A stretch of 33,939 nucleotides of DNA from DASQLQ01 sp035629935. GTDB lineage: Bacteria > Actinomycetota > CADDZG01 > WHSQ01. This document shows positions 24,202 to 32,026 of the stretch, piece after piece. The stretch is from positions 1 to 33,939 of the forward strand of contig DASQLQ010000189.1 of the NCBI GenBank assembly GCA_035629935.1, read 5' to 3'. Within the stretch, counting starts at the first letter, position 1; every line of letters begins with the position of its first letter. Below the pieces are notes generated by a model that saw only the letters and a program-made list of their open reading frames with translations, did not search any database and was not told the origin of the DNA. A program made the position numbers and the translations under genes.

Positions 24202-26031
24202 CTACGGGATGGGGATCAGCCGCGTTGTTTCCGGCAGGAGGTTCAGTTCGAGAACGGTCCCCTCCCCCAGCTCGAGCTCGGTCGTGCCTCCGCTAGGGGT
24301 AGGTGCGAACCCGTTGCCTGAGATGCCTCTGGGGTTCATGTCGACCTGCGACCCGATCGCGAGACCGAGTCGGTGGCCGGCAGGGAGAACGAAGTCTCTG
24401 GCCATGAATTCGATCTGGTGGCTGAAGAACTCACCCGGAACCACGGGGACGAACTCGTGTTGGTTGCCGTCGCGCAGGTTCAACGACGAGATCGCGTACG
24501 TGAGCGGTTTCCAGTGATCGCCGTTGACGTCGTAGAGCGTCACGCCCACCCGGCCGTGCACCTGCGAATGCGAGAGACGTAGGTCGACCTTCGGGATGCC
24601 CGAGAAGCGCGTCTCGACCTCGTAAGGCGGAGTAGTGAAGAACTGCGCGTTCGGGGTCCGGGCGGGGGCGCAACCAACCAGCCAACCGACTCCGACGTAT
24701 ATGCAACTGCCCCGGGGATCAACACCTTGACCGTCATCGATGAATGATGCGCTTGCGCTCGCCGGCGTGGAGGTCAACGCTCCTCCCGCACCGGGATAGA
24801 GGCGGATCGGCGTCGAGCGTGACGGACGGAGGGAATCCTCCTCGTGCCACTGCCCGAGATTGTCCTGGATCAATGCCCCGGGCATCGCCATGATCCCGGT
24901 GTCGGTGCCCTTCAGCCACTGGTCGAACCACCGGAGCAGGATGACGCTCCAGCTGTTGAGAGGATGACGATTGAACTCGACGTCCGGGTTACTGAAAGCG
25001 GGAATGTCGGGAGTGTCGGGCCAAAGATGCCCCCAACTCCCCATCAGAAGTCGATAGTTCGGAAGTCGTTCACGCAGGGCGGGGTCCCAGGTGTGCAGTT
25101 GATCGGGCCGAACTCCCAGATCCAGAGATCCTTGTACCTGCAGAACCGACAGGTCGGGATCGATCTGGTCGACCAAGCGACCCATGTCTCGTTCGTCCCA
25201 CCAATCGTTACGCACGCCGGTCAAGGCGCTCTCTTCCTGCACAACGATCGAGTCGATCGCTGTCGGACAGGCGCGATCTGCAGCATCCGCGGGCGGGACC
25301 CCACGGCCGAAGGCCGCCTGAACGGTGGGCGGAGCGTAGATGTTGTAGGTGTGTCCAACGATCCAGACCGGGACACCCTTCATGAAGCTCCACTTGTACC
25401 AATCGGTGATAGCGGCTGCGGGAACGATGGTTGTTAGGTGCTCATTGCCCGTCAGCGCCGCCGAGTTCAACGACGTCCCGTCCCAGGAAAGACCGATGCC
25501 GCCGACCTTCCCGTTCGACCAAGGCTGGGCCGCGATCGCGTCGAGGATGGCGTCGACATCCGCCGTGTCCCGCGCTCCTTGGTAGTCAACGCAGCCTCCC
25601 GATCCTCCACTTCCGCGAAGACTCACCCCGACCAGCGCATAGCCGCGCTGCACGTAGTCGTGCTTCTGCAACTCGGGAAGGATCGACTCAGGCGCGATAT
25701 CGCTGCCCAGATAGGGCGACAGCTGCATGATCGCTGGGATACGAACGTCGTCGGGGAGGCTCGGTCGCAACACCCGAGCGTTCAACCTCTCGCCGTCGTC
25801 GGCGAAGATCTCGATGTCCTGGACGACGGTCTCCTCGTATGTCGGCTGTGACAGGCGGGGATCCTCCATCGACCATCCCTCCCACCAGGAGGGCCGGGGC
25901 GCTTCACACGTCTGACTCTTCTTCTTACAGGGTCTCTTCGCCGGCTCTCCTGCCATCGACGCGCCACCGATGGAACCCGCCAACACACAGGTCAAGATGA
26001 TCGAGACGGCTCTACCGAGGATGCGTCTCAC
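24202..26031 (-). CDS. Secreted CocE/NonD-family (X-Pro dipeptidyl-peptidase-like) hydrolase
   Basis: 609 residues, GTG start with AGGAG six bases upstream. A signal peptide (RRILGRAVSIILTCVLAGS) is followed by a short Lys/Cys segment. The alpha/beta-hydrolase core has LRGSGGSGGCVDYQG, the nucleophile in GGIGLSWDGTS (Ser182), Asp304 in VQGSLDLGVRPDQ and His335 in GSWGHLWPDT. A C-terminal jelly-roll domain includes DLRLSHSQVHGRVGVTLYDV and GHRLGLAIGSQVDMNP. The family cleaves esters or X-Pro peptides. The product is exported. The start lies 30 bases after the stop of the ceramidase-like gene, so the two are co-transcribed. Confidence 0.9.
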   Translation of the reverse strand: MRRILGRAVSIILTCVLAGSIGGASMAGEPAKRPCKKKSQTCEAPRPSWWEGWSMEDPRLSQPTYEETVVQDIEIFADDGERLNARVLRPSLPDDVRIPAIMQLSPYLGSDIAPESILPELQKHDYVQRGYALVGVSLRGSGGSGGCVDYQGARDTADVDAILDAIAAQPWSNGKVGGIGLSWDGTSLNSAALTGNEHLTTIVPAAAITDWYKWSFMKGVPVWIVGHTYNIYAPPTVQAAFGRGVPPADAADRACPTAIDSIVVQEESALTGVRNDWWDERDMGRLVDQIDPDLSVLQVQGSLDLGVRPDQLHTWDPALRERLPNYRLLMGSWGHLWPDTPDIPAFSNPDVEFNRHPLNSWSVILLRWFDQWLKGTDTGIMAMPGALIQDNLGQWHEEDSLRPSRSTPIRLYPGAGGALTSTPASASASFIDDGQGVDPRGSCIYVGVGWLVGCAPARTPNAQFFTTPPYEVETRFSGIPKVDLRLSHSQVHGRVGVTLYDVNGDHWKPLTYAISSLNLRDGNQHEFVPVVPGEFFSHQIEFMARDFVLPAGHRLGLAIGSQVDMNPRGISGNGFAPTPSGGTTELELGEGTVLELNLLPETTRLIPIP

Positions 26032-26061
26032 TGCCGGCTCCTATTCCTGATGGCTTGGAGG

Positions 26062-27783
26062 CTAGCGGCCCTCGCCCGGACCCAGCACGCCCAGGTTCGT
26101 GCCGATCTCGATCAGCGCATTCTGGATCTGGTCACCGGTGCAGCGACCGGTGCTAAGCGACTCCTCGTAGTTAGTCATCTCGATGGAAGGCTGCGCGATG
26201 CCGACGGCGTTCGCACCGCGGACGTCATATTGCTCGGCTGGGATGATGTAACCGATGTGGTCGTTCGCCATCCCGAAGACCATCACGTTACGGGCCCGGG
26301 ACAAGTAGTCCTTCGTCGTCAGGCTGATCGAAGCGAAGATCTCGCCGGGCGCCTGCATCATCACGAGAGCGTCACCCCGGTCGCCGGGCACGAAGCCTTC
26401 TTGGCCCTGCGCCTTACCGGGTGTGCCGATCCTGACTCCGCCGACCGGAGAGAGGACGCTGATGGGGCTGGCCCCCGCACAACTCGGGGTCCGAGCGCTG
26501 CCCTTCTGCTGCACGCTCTCTACCGGGCCCGCCGCATGGGGGCCGGGGATGGTGCTGTCTCGCATGAAGACACCCGCTTTGTTGAGTGCGACAAGGGAAG
26601 CATTGTCCGCAGGGATCTGCAGGATGCGCTGCTCCGAGACGATGTCGTTGGACTTGAGCGTGTAGCTCGACTGCTGAGCGGATTCGTAGACCAGGTTCGC
26701 GAGTCCGTTGCCGATCCCATCACGACCGAAGCCTCGGTTGACGGTCTGGTCACCCAGGCCACCCGGCATGAATACCGTGCTTCCGCCCCAGAGTTCTTCG
26801 AGACGTTTCGCCAGGTGCCCGATGAAACCGCTGTGCATGTCGGCGTTGCCCGCGGTGACCGTGGGGTGGGCCGAGAAGTTCACGAGGGTGGCGATCGTCT
26901 TGCCCTTGGTCGCCTGGCGCAGGGAGACTCCTCGAAGCCACGTCAACTCCGCATCCGGAACTGCGCGAGTGACGATACGACGGTCGATGTTGAAGGCCTT
27001 GGCTGGGATGGCGCCGGTCTGAAGCTCAGCCGGCTCCATCGAGGCGACCGCACCGCGGATCGCGTCTTTGATCTGGTCACGGACGTACTCGTAGTACCAG
27101 GAGGGGCCGCGAGCCGTGGTGTCGGCACTCGCGTGCGTGTGCGTGGAGGAGATCACGAAGTTCTCCACGGGGATGTCCAGTTCTTCTGAAAGGTCGTTGG
27201 TGATGGCGCGAGTCCCACACGTGTCTTGTGGTTGGGCCGCGTTGGGGTCATCGGGGCAGATGGATGGGTCGTAGCCGTAGAACCACGAGACGGTGTCGAG
27301 AACGACGAATGCGACGGTGTCCTCGCCGTTCGACAGCGCGATCGCCCGGGCGTAGATGCCCAGGTCTGATGCTTCATCGACCCCGGTTGCCCACACTCGA
27401 TCGAAGGTGCGCAGGCAAGAAGGGTCGGCGTTCGGCAGGTACTCGTAACCGATCGGGCCGCAGTCGTGGCCGTTGCCGTGAGCATTCCACTTGCCCGCGA
27501 CTCCGTCTACTGTTTCCCCCTCCGGAATCGGTGCGATCGATTCATTCTGTGCCCCGACGAGAAACACGCCTTCCGGCAGACGTTCTCCGGGGACGTAAGT
27601 GGGATCGGGGGTGGGGGTTTGAGTGGGAGTCGCCGTTGGCGTGGGTGACTTCTTTCCCTTGGGGGTCGCGGTCACGGCAGGTTGGTTGCCCGCGGGGGTC
27701 AAACCGATAGTGGCCCAGGCAACGCCGAGCGCGAGGAAGCCGGTCAACAGGCCGGTGAAGACCGAAAGGAAGGTTCGTCGCAT
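26062..27783 (-). CDS. Secreted neutral/alkaline ceramidase-like hydrolase
   Basis: 573 residues. An N-terminal hydrophobic signal segment (residues about 3-27) is followed by a Pro/Thr-rich linker. The core has the family pattern: FLVGAQNESIAPIP near the start, VLDTVSWFYGYDP, the zinc-binding ISSTHTHASADTTARG, and NFSAHPTVTAGNADMHSGFIG, with later MPGGLGDQTVNRG. This fits neutral non-lysosomal ceramidases (PF04734), which hydrolyse N-acyl sphingosines; many bacterial relatives are annotated only as family members with unknown amide or ester substrates. Cys pairs fit an exported protein. It heads a two-gene minus-strand operon with the CocE-like hydrolase. Confidence 0.85.
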   Translation of the reverse strand: MRRTFLSVFTGLLTGFLALGVAWATIGLTPAGNQPAVTATPKGKKSPTPTATPTQTPTPDPTYVPGERLPEGVFLVGAQNESIAPIPEGETVDGVAGKWNAHGNGHDCGPIGYEYLPNADPSCLRTFDRVWATGVDEASDLGIYARAIALSNGEDTVAFVVLDTVSWFYGYDPSICPDDPNAAQPQDTCGTRAITNDLSEELDIPVENFVISSTHTHASADTTARGPSWYYEYVRDQIKDAIRGAVASMEPAELQTGAIPAKAFNIDRRIVTRAVPDAELTWLRGVSLRQATKGKTIATLVNFSAHPTVTAGNADMHSGFIGHLAKRLEELWGGSTVFMPGGLGDQTVNRGFGRDGIGNGLANLVYESAQQSSYTLKSNDIVSEQRILQIPADNASLVALNKAGVFMRDSTIPGPHAAGPVESVQQKGSARTPSCAGASPISVLSPVGGVRIGTPGKAQGQEGFVPGDRGDALVMMQAPGEIFASISLTTKDYLSRARNVMVFGMANDHIGYIIPAEQYDVRGANAVGIAQPSIEMTNYEESLSTGRCTGDQIQNALIEIGTNLGVLGPGEGR

Positions 27784-27870
27784 GGCGGTTTCATTCGCCG
27801 TAAGCGCCGGGCTTCCTCCCCGGAGGTCGGACTTGGGGTTTCAGCCATCCCGCAAGGGTAGACAAAAGGG

Positions 27871-28284
27871 ATGGACCGCCTGTTTATCGAGCTAGCCAAT
27901 AACCGCGTCCCCGAGGTCAAGGTCGTTTTGAGCGCGGTTGTTGTCGCATTAGCCGCCTATCAGATCGCGCTGATCGCAGTCGGCTACGGGAAGATCCGGT
28001 TGCCGTTCCTCTCCCCTAGCTCCGCTTCGTTCACCCATCGCACGATGGGGGACGCGATCGTGCCCGTAGCGCTGCTCGTCGCTGTGGTCTGTCTCAGCTA
28101 CTTCGACGAAGCGTTCGAGGAAGCGGCACTCCACGGGATCCTTGGAGTGCTTCTGTTCGCAGTGCTTGCGCTGAAGATCGCCGTGCTGCGTTGGTGGAAG
28201 TCGCTCGACCGGTTCTTGCCATTGCTCGGGAGCAGTGTCTTCGTTCTCTTCGTCATGACCACGATCACGGCCTTCGGTGACTGA
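27871..28284 (+). CDS. Four-helix membrane protein, possible cytochrome b-type
   Basis: 137 residues with about four hydrophobic helices. Helix 1 is VVLSAVVVALAAYQIALIAVG, helix 2 follows SFTHRTMGDAIVPVALLVAV, helix 3 ALHGILGVLLFAVLALKIAV, helix 4 LLGSSVFVLFVMTTITAF. The His residues in THRTMG and LHGILG sit near helix ends, as heme ligands do in b561/DUF6529-like proteins. Heme binding is inferred, not shown. The stop overlaps the ATG of the next small gene (TGATG), so they are probably one unit. Confidence 0.75.
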   Translation: MDRLFIELANNRVPEVKVVLSAVVVALAAYQIALIAVGYGKIRLPFLSPSSASFTHRTMGDAIVPVALLVAVVCLSYFDEAFEEAALHGILGVLLFAVLALKIAVLRWWKSLDRFLPLLGSSVFVLFVMTTITAFGD

Positions 28285-28463
28285 TGAGCGAGAAACGCGG
28301 TCTTCAGGTGCTCGGCTCCCTCGTCCTAGCGGCCTTCATCGTGATCGTGACGATCCTGATCGTCACCGCGAAAATCCCGGCGGGGGGCCTGGACGATGAC
28401 CGACGCGAGGAGCGCTACGAGGAACGTCAGGAGCTGCGCGAGGAGCGGCTCAAGGGAGATTGA
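28284..28463 (+). CDS. 59-residue single-pass membrane protein
   Basis: A short gene starting at the ATG within TGATG (28282-28286). The product has one transmembrane helix, LGSLVLAAFIVIVTILIVTA (about 10-29), and a highly charged C-terminal tail rich in Arg and Glu (RREERYEERQELREERL), probably a cytoplasmic helix. Overlap with the four-helix membrane gene suggests that it is a subunit or partner of that protein. No family recognised. Confidence 0.68.
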   Translation: MSEKRGLQVLGSLVLAAFIVIVTILIVTAKIPAGGLDDDRREERYEERQELREERLKGD

Positions 28464-28470
28464 GGCCGAG

Positions 28471-28743
28471 CTACTTACGAGCAAAGACTCCTCGTCCCTG
28501 CCCCCATATCCCCAGATCGAGGAGCGCGGCCAGGATTACCAGCAATAGGCCCCAGCCTCGGACTCCTCCGGCTTGGTTGTTTGCGATCGCGTAAGCCAAC
28601 GTCGTGGTCGGCAATACGAAGAAACCGATGAGCGGCAGAAGGAAGCCCCCATAGGCGCGACTCAGATAGTTGGTGAACAACCACAGCACCACCATCACAA
28701 ACCGCGGCGCCGCCAGGATGAGAACACCTGCGAAGCAACCCAT
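28471..28743 (-). CDS. Small membrane protein, two to three helices
   Basis: 90 residues. Hydrophobic segments: VLILAAPRFVMVVLWLF, GGFLLPLIGFFVLPTTTLAY and GLLLVILAALLDLGIWG. The layout, with PRF before helix 1, a Pro/Thr-rich bend (LPTTTLAY) and Asp in the last helix, resembles small uncharacterised membrane proteins seen in actinobacteria. Function unknown. The terminator hairpin for the upstream minus-strand unit lies directly before its start, so it needs its own promoter or depends on readthrough. Confidence 0.72.
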   Translation of the reverse strand: MGCFAGVLILAAPRFVMVVLWLFTNYLSRAYGGFLLPLIGFFVLPTTTLAYAIANNQAGGVRGWGLLLVILAALLDLGIWGQGRGVFARK

Positions 28744-28756
28744 CTGCTAACCCTAA

Positions 28757-28780
28757 AGGCGGTCCCGGGCGGGACCGCCT
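28757..28780 (-). terminator. Rho-independent terminator candidate
   Basis: A perfect 10-bp stem, AGGCGGTCCC (28757-28766) and GGGACCGCCT (28771-28780), with a 4-base loop. Read on the minus strand it is followed by only a short T-run (TTTAG). It lies just after the stop of the 28805-29524 gene. The weak T-run lowers confidence, but the stem is very stable. Confidence 0.65.
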
Positions 28781-28804
28781 CTAGCTCGTGGATACCGAGT
28801 GGCG

Positions 28805-29524
28805 TCAGGCTGCGGCAGGCGTCTGTGGAGTAGCTCGAGCGATCTCGATCACGGCTCCCACGATGATGGCAAGTGCCACGAGTGGTGGCAGAAGCATCCA
28901 GAAGAACATGAGAGCCGGCGCGGTCGCGAAGATGACCATCCAATTGCCGGTGATCTTGGATTGCGTTCGGAGCCTCAGTCCCATCGCGATCAGCCCCGCG
29001 AAGCCGATCGCGATCCCCAAAGCGCCTATGTTCGTGGCTTTCGGGGTCTCGATGAGCTGCCCCGTAGCAGCCACGACATAGACCGTCGCAAGCAGCGCCG
29101 CGAGGACTGTCCACCAGGTCCATGTCTTTGGACCGTGACCCGCATAGAGATACTCGGTGGGACGGTCACCGCGCTTGGACGACACAACCAACAGGAACCC
29201 CACCAAGGCGACGGTACCGGCAGCAAGGAGAACCGGGGGGGCGATGCCCATCCCGAGGGCGGTGATGAGAGCGACGGAAGCTATAGCGGTAAAGATAGCC
29301 ATCCATTTCTGATTCATAAGAGATGCCTCCATGATCTGTTTTGGAACGGAGTGGACGAGGTCGGCGCCAACGAATGCCCACGTGCGCGGCGCTCCCCTGT
29401 CTCGCATCCGATCGCAGAACGCTTGACTCATGAGCTCACCGAAATCGCGCCGGAAAGACCGGGGGTAGAACAGCAATAAGGCGCGATAGATACGACGCTG
29501 ATTGCTGATCGACCGATTGGTCAC
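28805..29524 (-). CDS. Membrane protein with N-terminal permease-prefix-like segment
   Basis: 239 residues from the GTG at 29524, whose G is the last base of the PadR stop (TAGTG). The N-terminus, RRIYRALLLFYPRSFRRDFG and MSQAFCDRMRDRG, matches the prefix found before many permeases encoded next to PadR genes. After residue ~70 come about five hydrophobic segments (for example WMAIFTAIASVALITALGMG, WWTVLAALLATVYVVAATG). The function is unknown; it may be a target or partner of the PadR-controlled response, for example to membrane-active compounds. Confidence 0.8.
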   Translation of the reverse strand: MTNRSISNQRRIYRALLLFYPRSFRRDFGELMSQAFCDRMRDRGAPRTWAFVGADLVHSVPKQIMEASLMNQKWMAIFTAIASVALITALGMGIAPPVLLAAGTVALVGFLLVVSSKRGDRPTEYLYAGHGPKTWTWWTVLAALLATVYVVAATGQLIETPKATNIGALGIAIGFAGLIAMGLRLRTQSKITGNWMVIFATAPALMFFWMLLPPLVALAIIVGAVIEIARATPQTPAAA

Positions 29525-29892
29525 TATGCGCGACCGAGTCCGGGGATCGATCTGCGAGGAAATGCGTTCTTTAGTAGTTGGGTGAGTCGTTCGACTTCGG
29601 CGTAGCAGACACGCTCGCCCAATCCCGTGCATCTGTAGTAGCGACGGCGCTCGTCGTCCATCTCAGGATCGGGGCGTTCCTCCGACTCTTCGATGAGTCC
29701 CTCAGCGAGCATGCGCTTGATCGACCCGTACATAGTGCCGGGACCGATCTTCACCGCGCCGTCGCTGAGCGCCTCGACGTCGCGCATGATCGCGTAGCCG
29801 TGCTTCTCTTCGTCGCTCAAGGCGAGAAGGATGTGGAAAGTCGCCGTCGGCAACGGAAGGTACTCCGACGGAGGCTGCGGATCTCGAGCCAC
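29524..29892 (-). CDS. PadR-family transcriptional regulator
   Basis: 122 residues. The winged helix begins LPTATFHILLALSDEEKHGYAI and continues with MRDVEALSDGAVKIGPGTMY, GSIKRMLAEGLIEE and the wing ERPDPEMDDERRRYYRCTGLGE, the hallmark Y-R-x-T/G-x-x-G of PadR. The short C-terminal helix (VCYAEVERLTQLLKNAF) makes it a compact PadR-s2-like type. It is first in a two-gene unit with the membrane protein, and an AT-rich inverted repeat lies upstream, so it probably represses its own operon. Confidence 0.93.
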   Translation of the reverse strand: MARDPQPPSEYLPLPTATFHILLALSDEEKHGYAIMRDVEALSDGAVKIGPGTMYGSIKRMLAEGLIEESEERPDPEMDDERRRYYRCTGLGERVCYAEVERLTQLLKNAFPRRSIPGLGRA

Positions 29893-29949
29893 GGTGTCTC
29901 CCTTTCCCGGGCTCCATCGTGGCAGGCCCGCTCTATATTGTCCAACGTT

Positions 29950-29982
29950 ATATCTAGGGATGATATATCGCTAGTCGATATA
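29950..29982. promoter_or_regulatory. AT-rich inverted repeats, candidate PadR operator
   Basis: TATATCG (29964-29970) and CGATATA (29976-29982) are exact inverted complements around CTAGT. An overlapping pair ATATC (29950-29954) and GATAT (29962-29966) lies beside it. The stretch is far more AT-rich than its surroundings and lies 60-90 bases upstream of padR. PadR proteins often bind such AT-rich palindromes at their own promoters. Confidence 0.6.
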
Positions 29983-29997
29983 GTGCAACCTTTAGGG

Positions 29998-30429
29998 CTA
30001 CCTCCGGTAGGTGATTGCGAGATCGTCGTTCCAGGTCGACCCGTCCTCGTTCAGCTGCCACTGCCCCGCGATGGTGTGCCCTCCGTCCTCGAAGGTCCCC
30101 GTGAACCGCTGCGAGAAACCGGGGTGATCTCGCCAGATCCTCCAGACGCCCCGTTCGAAACTCATGTCGTAGACCCGGTGCACACCCCGCGAGTCGAAAT
30201 AGTGCATGTGAAGCCCTTCGGTGTTGCCGATGACGGAGACCGAGTCGGGGAAGAGCTCATGGTGGTTGTGTGCGCGATTGACGAGGAACTGCTCCCCCTC
30301 CAGCCACGCGAAAATGGATACCCCCGCGACGACGGTGTCGGGAAGCATCGGGTGGGAGGCCTCGGTCGTCCACTCCCCTAGCAGCGCAGTGAATGCCTTC
30401 CGGTCCTCGTCCCGAAGAGGCTCGTCCAT
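29998..30429 (-). CDS. Small beta-barrel protein of unknown function (DUF1579-like)
   Basis: 143 residues from the ATG at 30429, placed by AAGGAG a few bases upstream; a longer frame upstream is not supported. The chain alternates beta-strands: LLGEWTTEASHPMLPD, AGVSIFAWLEGEQFLVNRA, VSVIGNTEGLHMHYFDSRG, VYDMSFERGVWRIWRD and FTGTFEDGGHTIAGQWQLN. This fits a lipocalin-like closed barrel such as DUF1579, which may bind a small hydrophobic ligand. There is no signal peptide. It is divergent from the next gene, with about 64 bases between. Confidence 0.75.
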   Translation of the reverse strand: MDEPLRDEDRKAFTALLGEWTTEASHPMLPDTVVAGVSIFAWLEGEQFLVNRAHNHHELFPDSVSVIGNTEGLHMHYFDSRGVHRVYDMSFERGVWRIWRDHPGFSQRFTGTFEDGGHTIAGQWQLNEDGSTWNDDLAITYRR

Positions 30430-30493
30430 CGTGTCTCCTTCCAAGAACTTTCTCGGAAGTATCGCTCTAAAGTGGCCGCATGCTAGAGAACCG

Positions 30494-31066
30494 ATGACCG
30501 CCCAGATACACGACATCGTCGTCTGGAGGAACCACGACCACATGCTGGTCGGCGTCGAGGGAACCGGCCTGTTCGACCCGTTCGACCACGGCCTTTACAC
30601 GCAGGCGACAACGACCGCCAACTGGCGGGGTTGGGTCGCTCGATACGCCATCAGCGAAGACCGCTTGATCTTGGTTGACCTGCACGATGTCGGCCTCTCT
30701 GCAGAGCATTTGGATACTCCCCCCTCCCTTCAGGGTGTAAGTCCCCAGCTGAGTGACCGAGGTTCCTACACCTATGCAGGATTGAACTGGCCCATCGCTT
30801 TTTCGGGGCGCCTGCTGCTGGCTCGTGGATTCATCCGGTCCCTGTATCGACACATGGGCTTTCATCCGGCATGGAAGTTCGAGGAATCCTGGGAGGTCGA
30901 CCTCGACCGGGGTCGGGTGATGAACGCACGAGAACTAACGGAGGAGATGCGCAAGCTCAGACACCAGATCCAAGCGGGCGAGGCGGCGGACCCCGATTCG
31001 GATGCGAGGCCGGGCTGGATAGAGAGGACCTTCAAGTTGGATTTCCGACGCAGCAAAGGCGGCTAA
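30494..31066 (+). CDS. Conserved-looking protein of unknown function
   Basis: 190 residues from the ATG at 30494; the frame is open upstream but overlaps the divergent gene. It is soluble and mixed alpha/beta. Notable stretches are HDIVVWRNHDHMLVGVEGTG, YAISEDRLILVDLHDVGL and FSGRLLLARGFIRSLYRHMG, with a long charged helix LTEEMRKLRHQIQAGEAA near the end. I do not recognise a family or catalytic motif. No clear ribosome-binding site, so the start is uncertain. Confidence 0.68.
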   Translation: MTAQIHDIVVWRNHDHMLVGVEGTGLFDPFDHGLYTQATTTANWRGWVARYAISEDRLILVDLHDVGLSAEHLDTPPSLQGVSPQLSDRGSYTYAGLNWPIAFSGRLLLARGFIRSLYRHMGFHPAWKFEESWEVDLDRGRVMNARELTEEMRKLRHQIQAGEAADPDSDARPGWIERTFKLDFRRSKGG

Positions 31067-31124
31067 GCGGACGACTTCACAGAACGAATCCTGAGTTAGT
31101 CAGTGGATCGTTGAGAGGGAGCGG

Positions 31125-31604
31125 CTACTCGAACTTGAAGCGAGTCGCGTTCTCGGTGAAGTTCGTCCACGCGAGCACGAGGCGCGGGCGCAGCACCGAA
31201 ACGCCTCCCATGTACATGCTCGGGTCCATCTTTCCGTACTGCGGATATTTAGCGAAGGACTCGTCGGCGAGACGCTGAGCCATCTCCTTCGACGGTTTCT
31301 CGATCTCGATCGCACCTTCGACGATGACCACTTCCTGCCCGTCCCCGATGTGAACGGCAACGTGAGGGTTCTTGGAGGTGTTGCGGGAGTGAACGGTCTG
31401 CGGGCTCCCTCCGTAATACAAGCCCCCGTCCACCCACGTGCCGTCGCGTGGAACGACGTGAGGCCGCCCGTCCGGCCTGGTGCTCGAGAGCCAGTACACG
31501 GTCGCGCTCTCGAGTTTCTTCTCGACTTCGTCCCAGCTGAGACGTTTCTTCGGGTTCCCGTACTCCGCCGGGATCTCGGGCTTATCAACGACGGGGCTCG
31601 GCAA
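31125..31604 (-). CDS. Pyridoxamine 5'-phosphate oxidase-fold (PPOX/F420-type) protein
   Basis: 159 residues; the start is a TTG at 31604 with GAGAGGAG about 8 bases upstream. The split-barrel flavin fold is evident: ATVYWLSSTRPDGRPHVVPR, TWVDGGLYYGGSP, HSRNTSKNPHVAVHIGDG and VVIVEGAIEI. Members bind FMN, F420 or heme and reduce or oxidise small substrates; in actinobacteria many are F420-dependent. Which cofactor it binds cannot be decided here. The C-terminus (LVLAWTNFTENATRFKFE) is typical of the family. Confidence 0.87.
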   Translation of the reverse strand: MPSPVVDKPEIPAEYGNPKKRLSWDEVEKKLESATVYWLSSTRPDGRPHVVPRDGTWVDGGLYYGGSPQTVHSRNTSKNPHVAVHIGDGQEVVIVEGAIEIEKPSKEMAQRLADESFAKYPQYGKMDPSMYMGGVSVLRPRLVLAWTNFTENATRFKFE

Positions 31605-31693
31605 GGTTTCGACTCCTCTCGTTGAGAGTCGGCATCGTACTGCCGGTGAGACGGTGAGATGAGGCCACGTCGCGTTGCCTCTGGAAATAGAAA

Positions 31694-31718
31694 TAGGGGC
31701 CGGGAGTTCCGGCCCCTA
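31694..31718 (-). terminator. Rho-independent terminator of the small secreted peptide gene
   Basis: A perfect 10-bp stem TAGGGGCCGG (31694-31703) and CCGGCCCCTA (31709-31718) with a 5-base loop. On the minus strand it is followed by the T-rich run TTTCTATTT. It begins about 28 bases after the stop of the 59-residue peptide gene. Confidence 0.82.
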
Positions 31719-31745
31719 AGAACAAACTCCGATCAGGTCTCCGAG

Positions 31746-31925
31746 TTACCAGACCTTGCAGAACTCGAAGAGGGGCGCGGTGTACTTGTTCGAGTTCCCT
31801 ACCTCGCAGATCACGACACACGCGTTGACCGGGTCGCCTTGGCAGTTGGCGCTGGCCGGTGCTGCGCCGACGAACATGAACGACGACGCCAAGGCGGCGA
31901 CCAAAAAGATGCGTACCTTCTTCAT
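31746..31925 (-). CDS. 59-residue secreted cysteine-rich peptide precursor
   Basis: The start is the ATG at 31925, preceded by a strong GGAGGAG. The product begins MKKVRIFLVAALASSFMFVG, a classic signal peptide with predicted cleavage after ASA (residue 26). The mature peptide is about 33 residues, with four cysteines at 28, 36, 40 and 56 and a C-terminal CKVW. Two disulfides are likely once exported. It ends at TAA, followed by a strong terminator, so it is a free-standing gene. No family recognised; it could be a signalling, antimicrobial or structural peptide, but nothing in the sequence decides this. The neighbours (PPOX-fold protein, oxidoreductase) do not suggest modification enzymes of a known peptide class. 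Confidence 0.82.
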   Translation of the reverse strand: MKKVRIFLVAALASSFMFVGAAPASANCQGDPVNACVVICEVGNSNKYTAPLFEFCKVW

Positions 31926-32026
31926 ACTTCTCTCCTCCTCAAGCTTCTATTGCTTTGTGGAGCGGGCACCATATCGGACAAAACGGGCGGCGTCATGTCC
32001 ATCGTCAGATGTCGGCCGAAACCCAC

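Noticed and set aside
26050..27189. A 379-codon plus-strand open frame opposite the ceramidase-like gene
   Set aside because: Arg/Asp/Val-rich shadow of a well-supported minus-strand gene; no motif or start signal.
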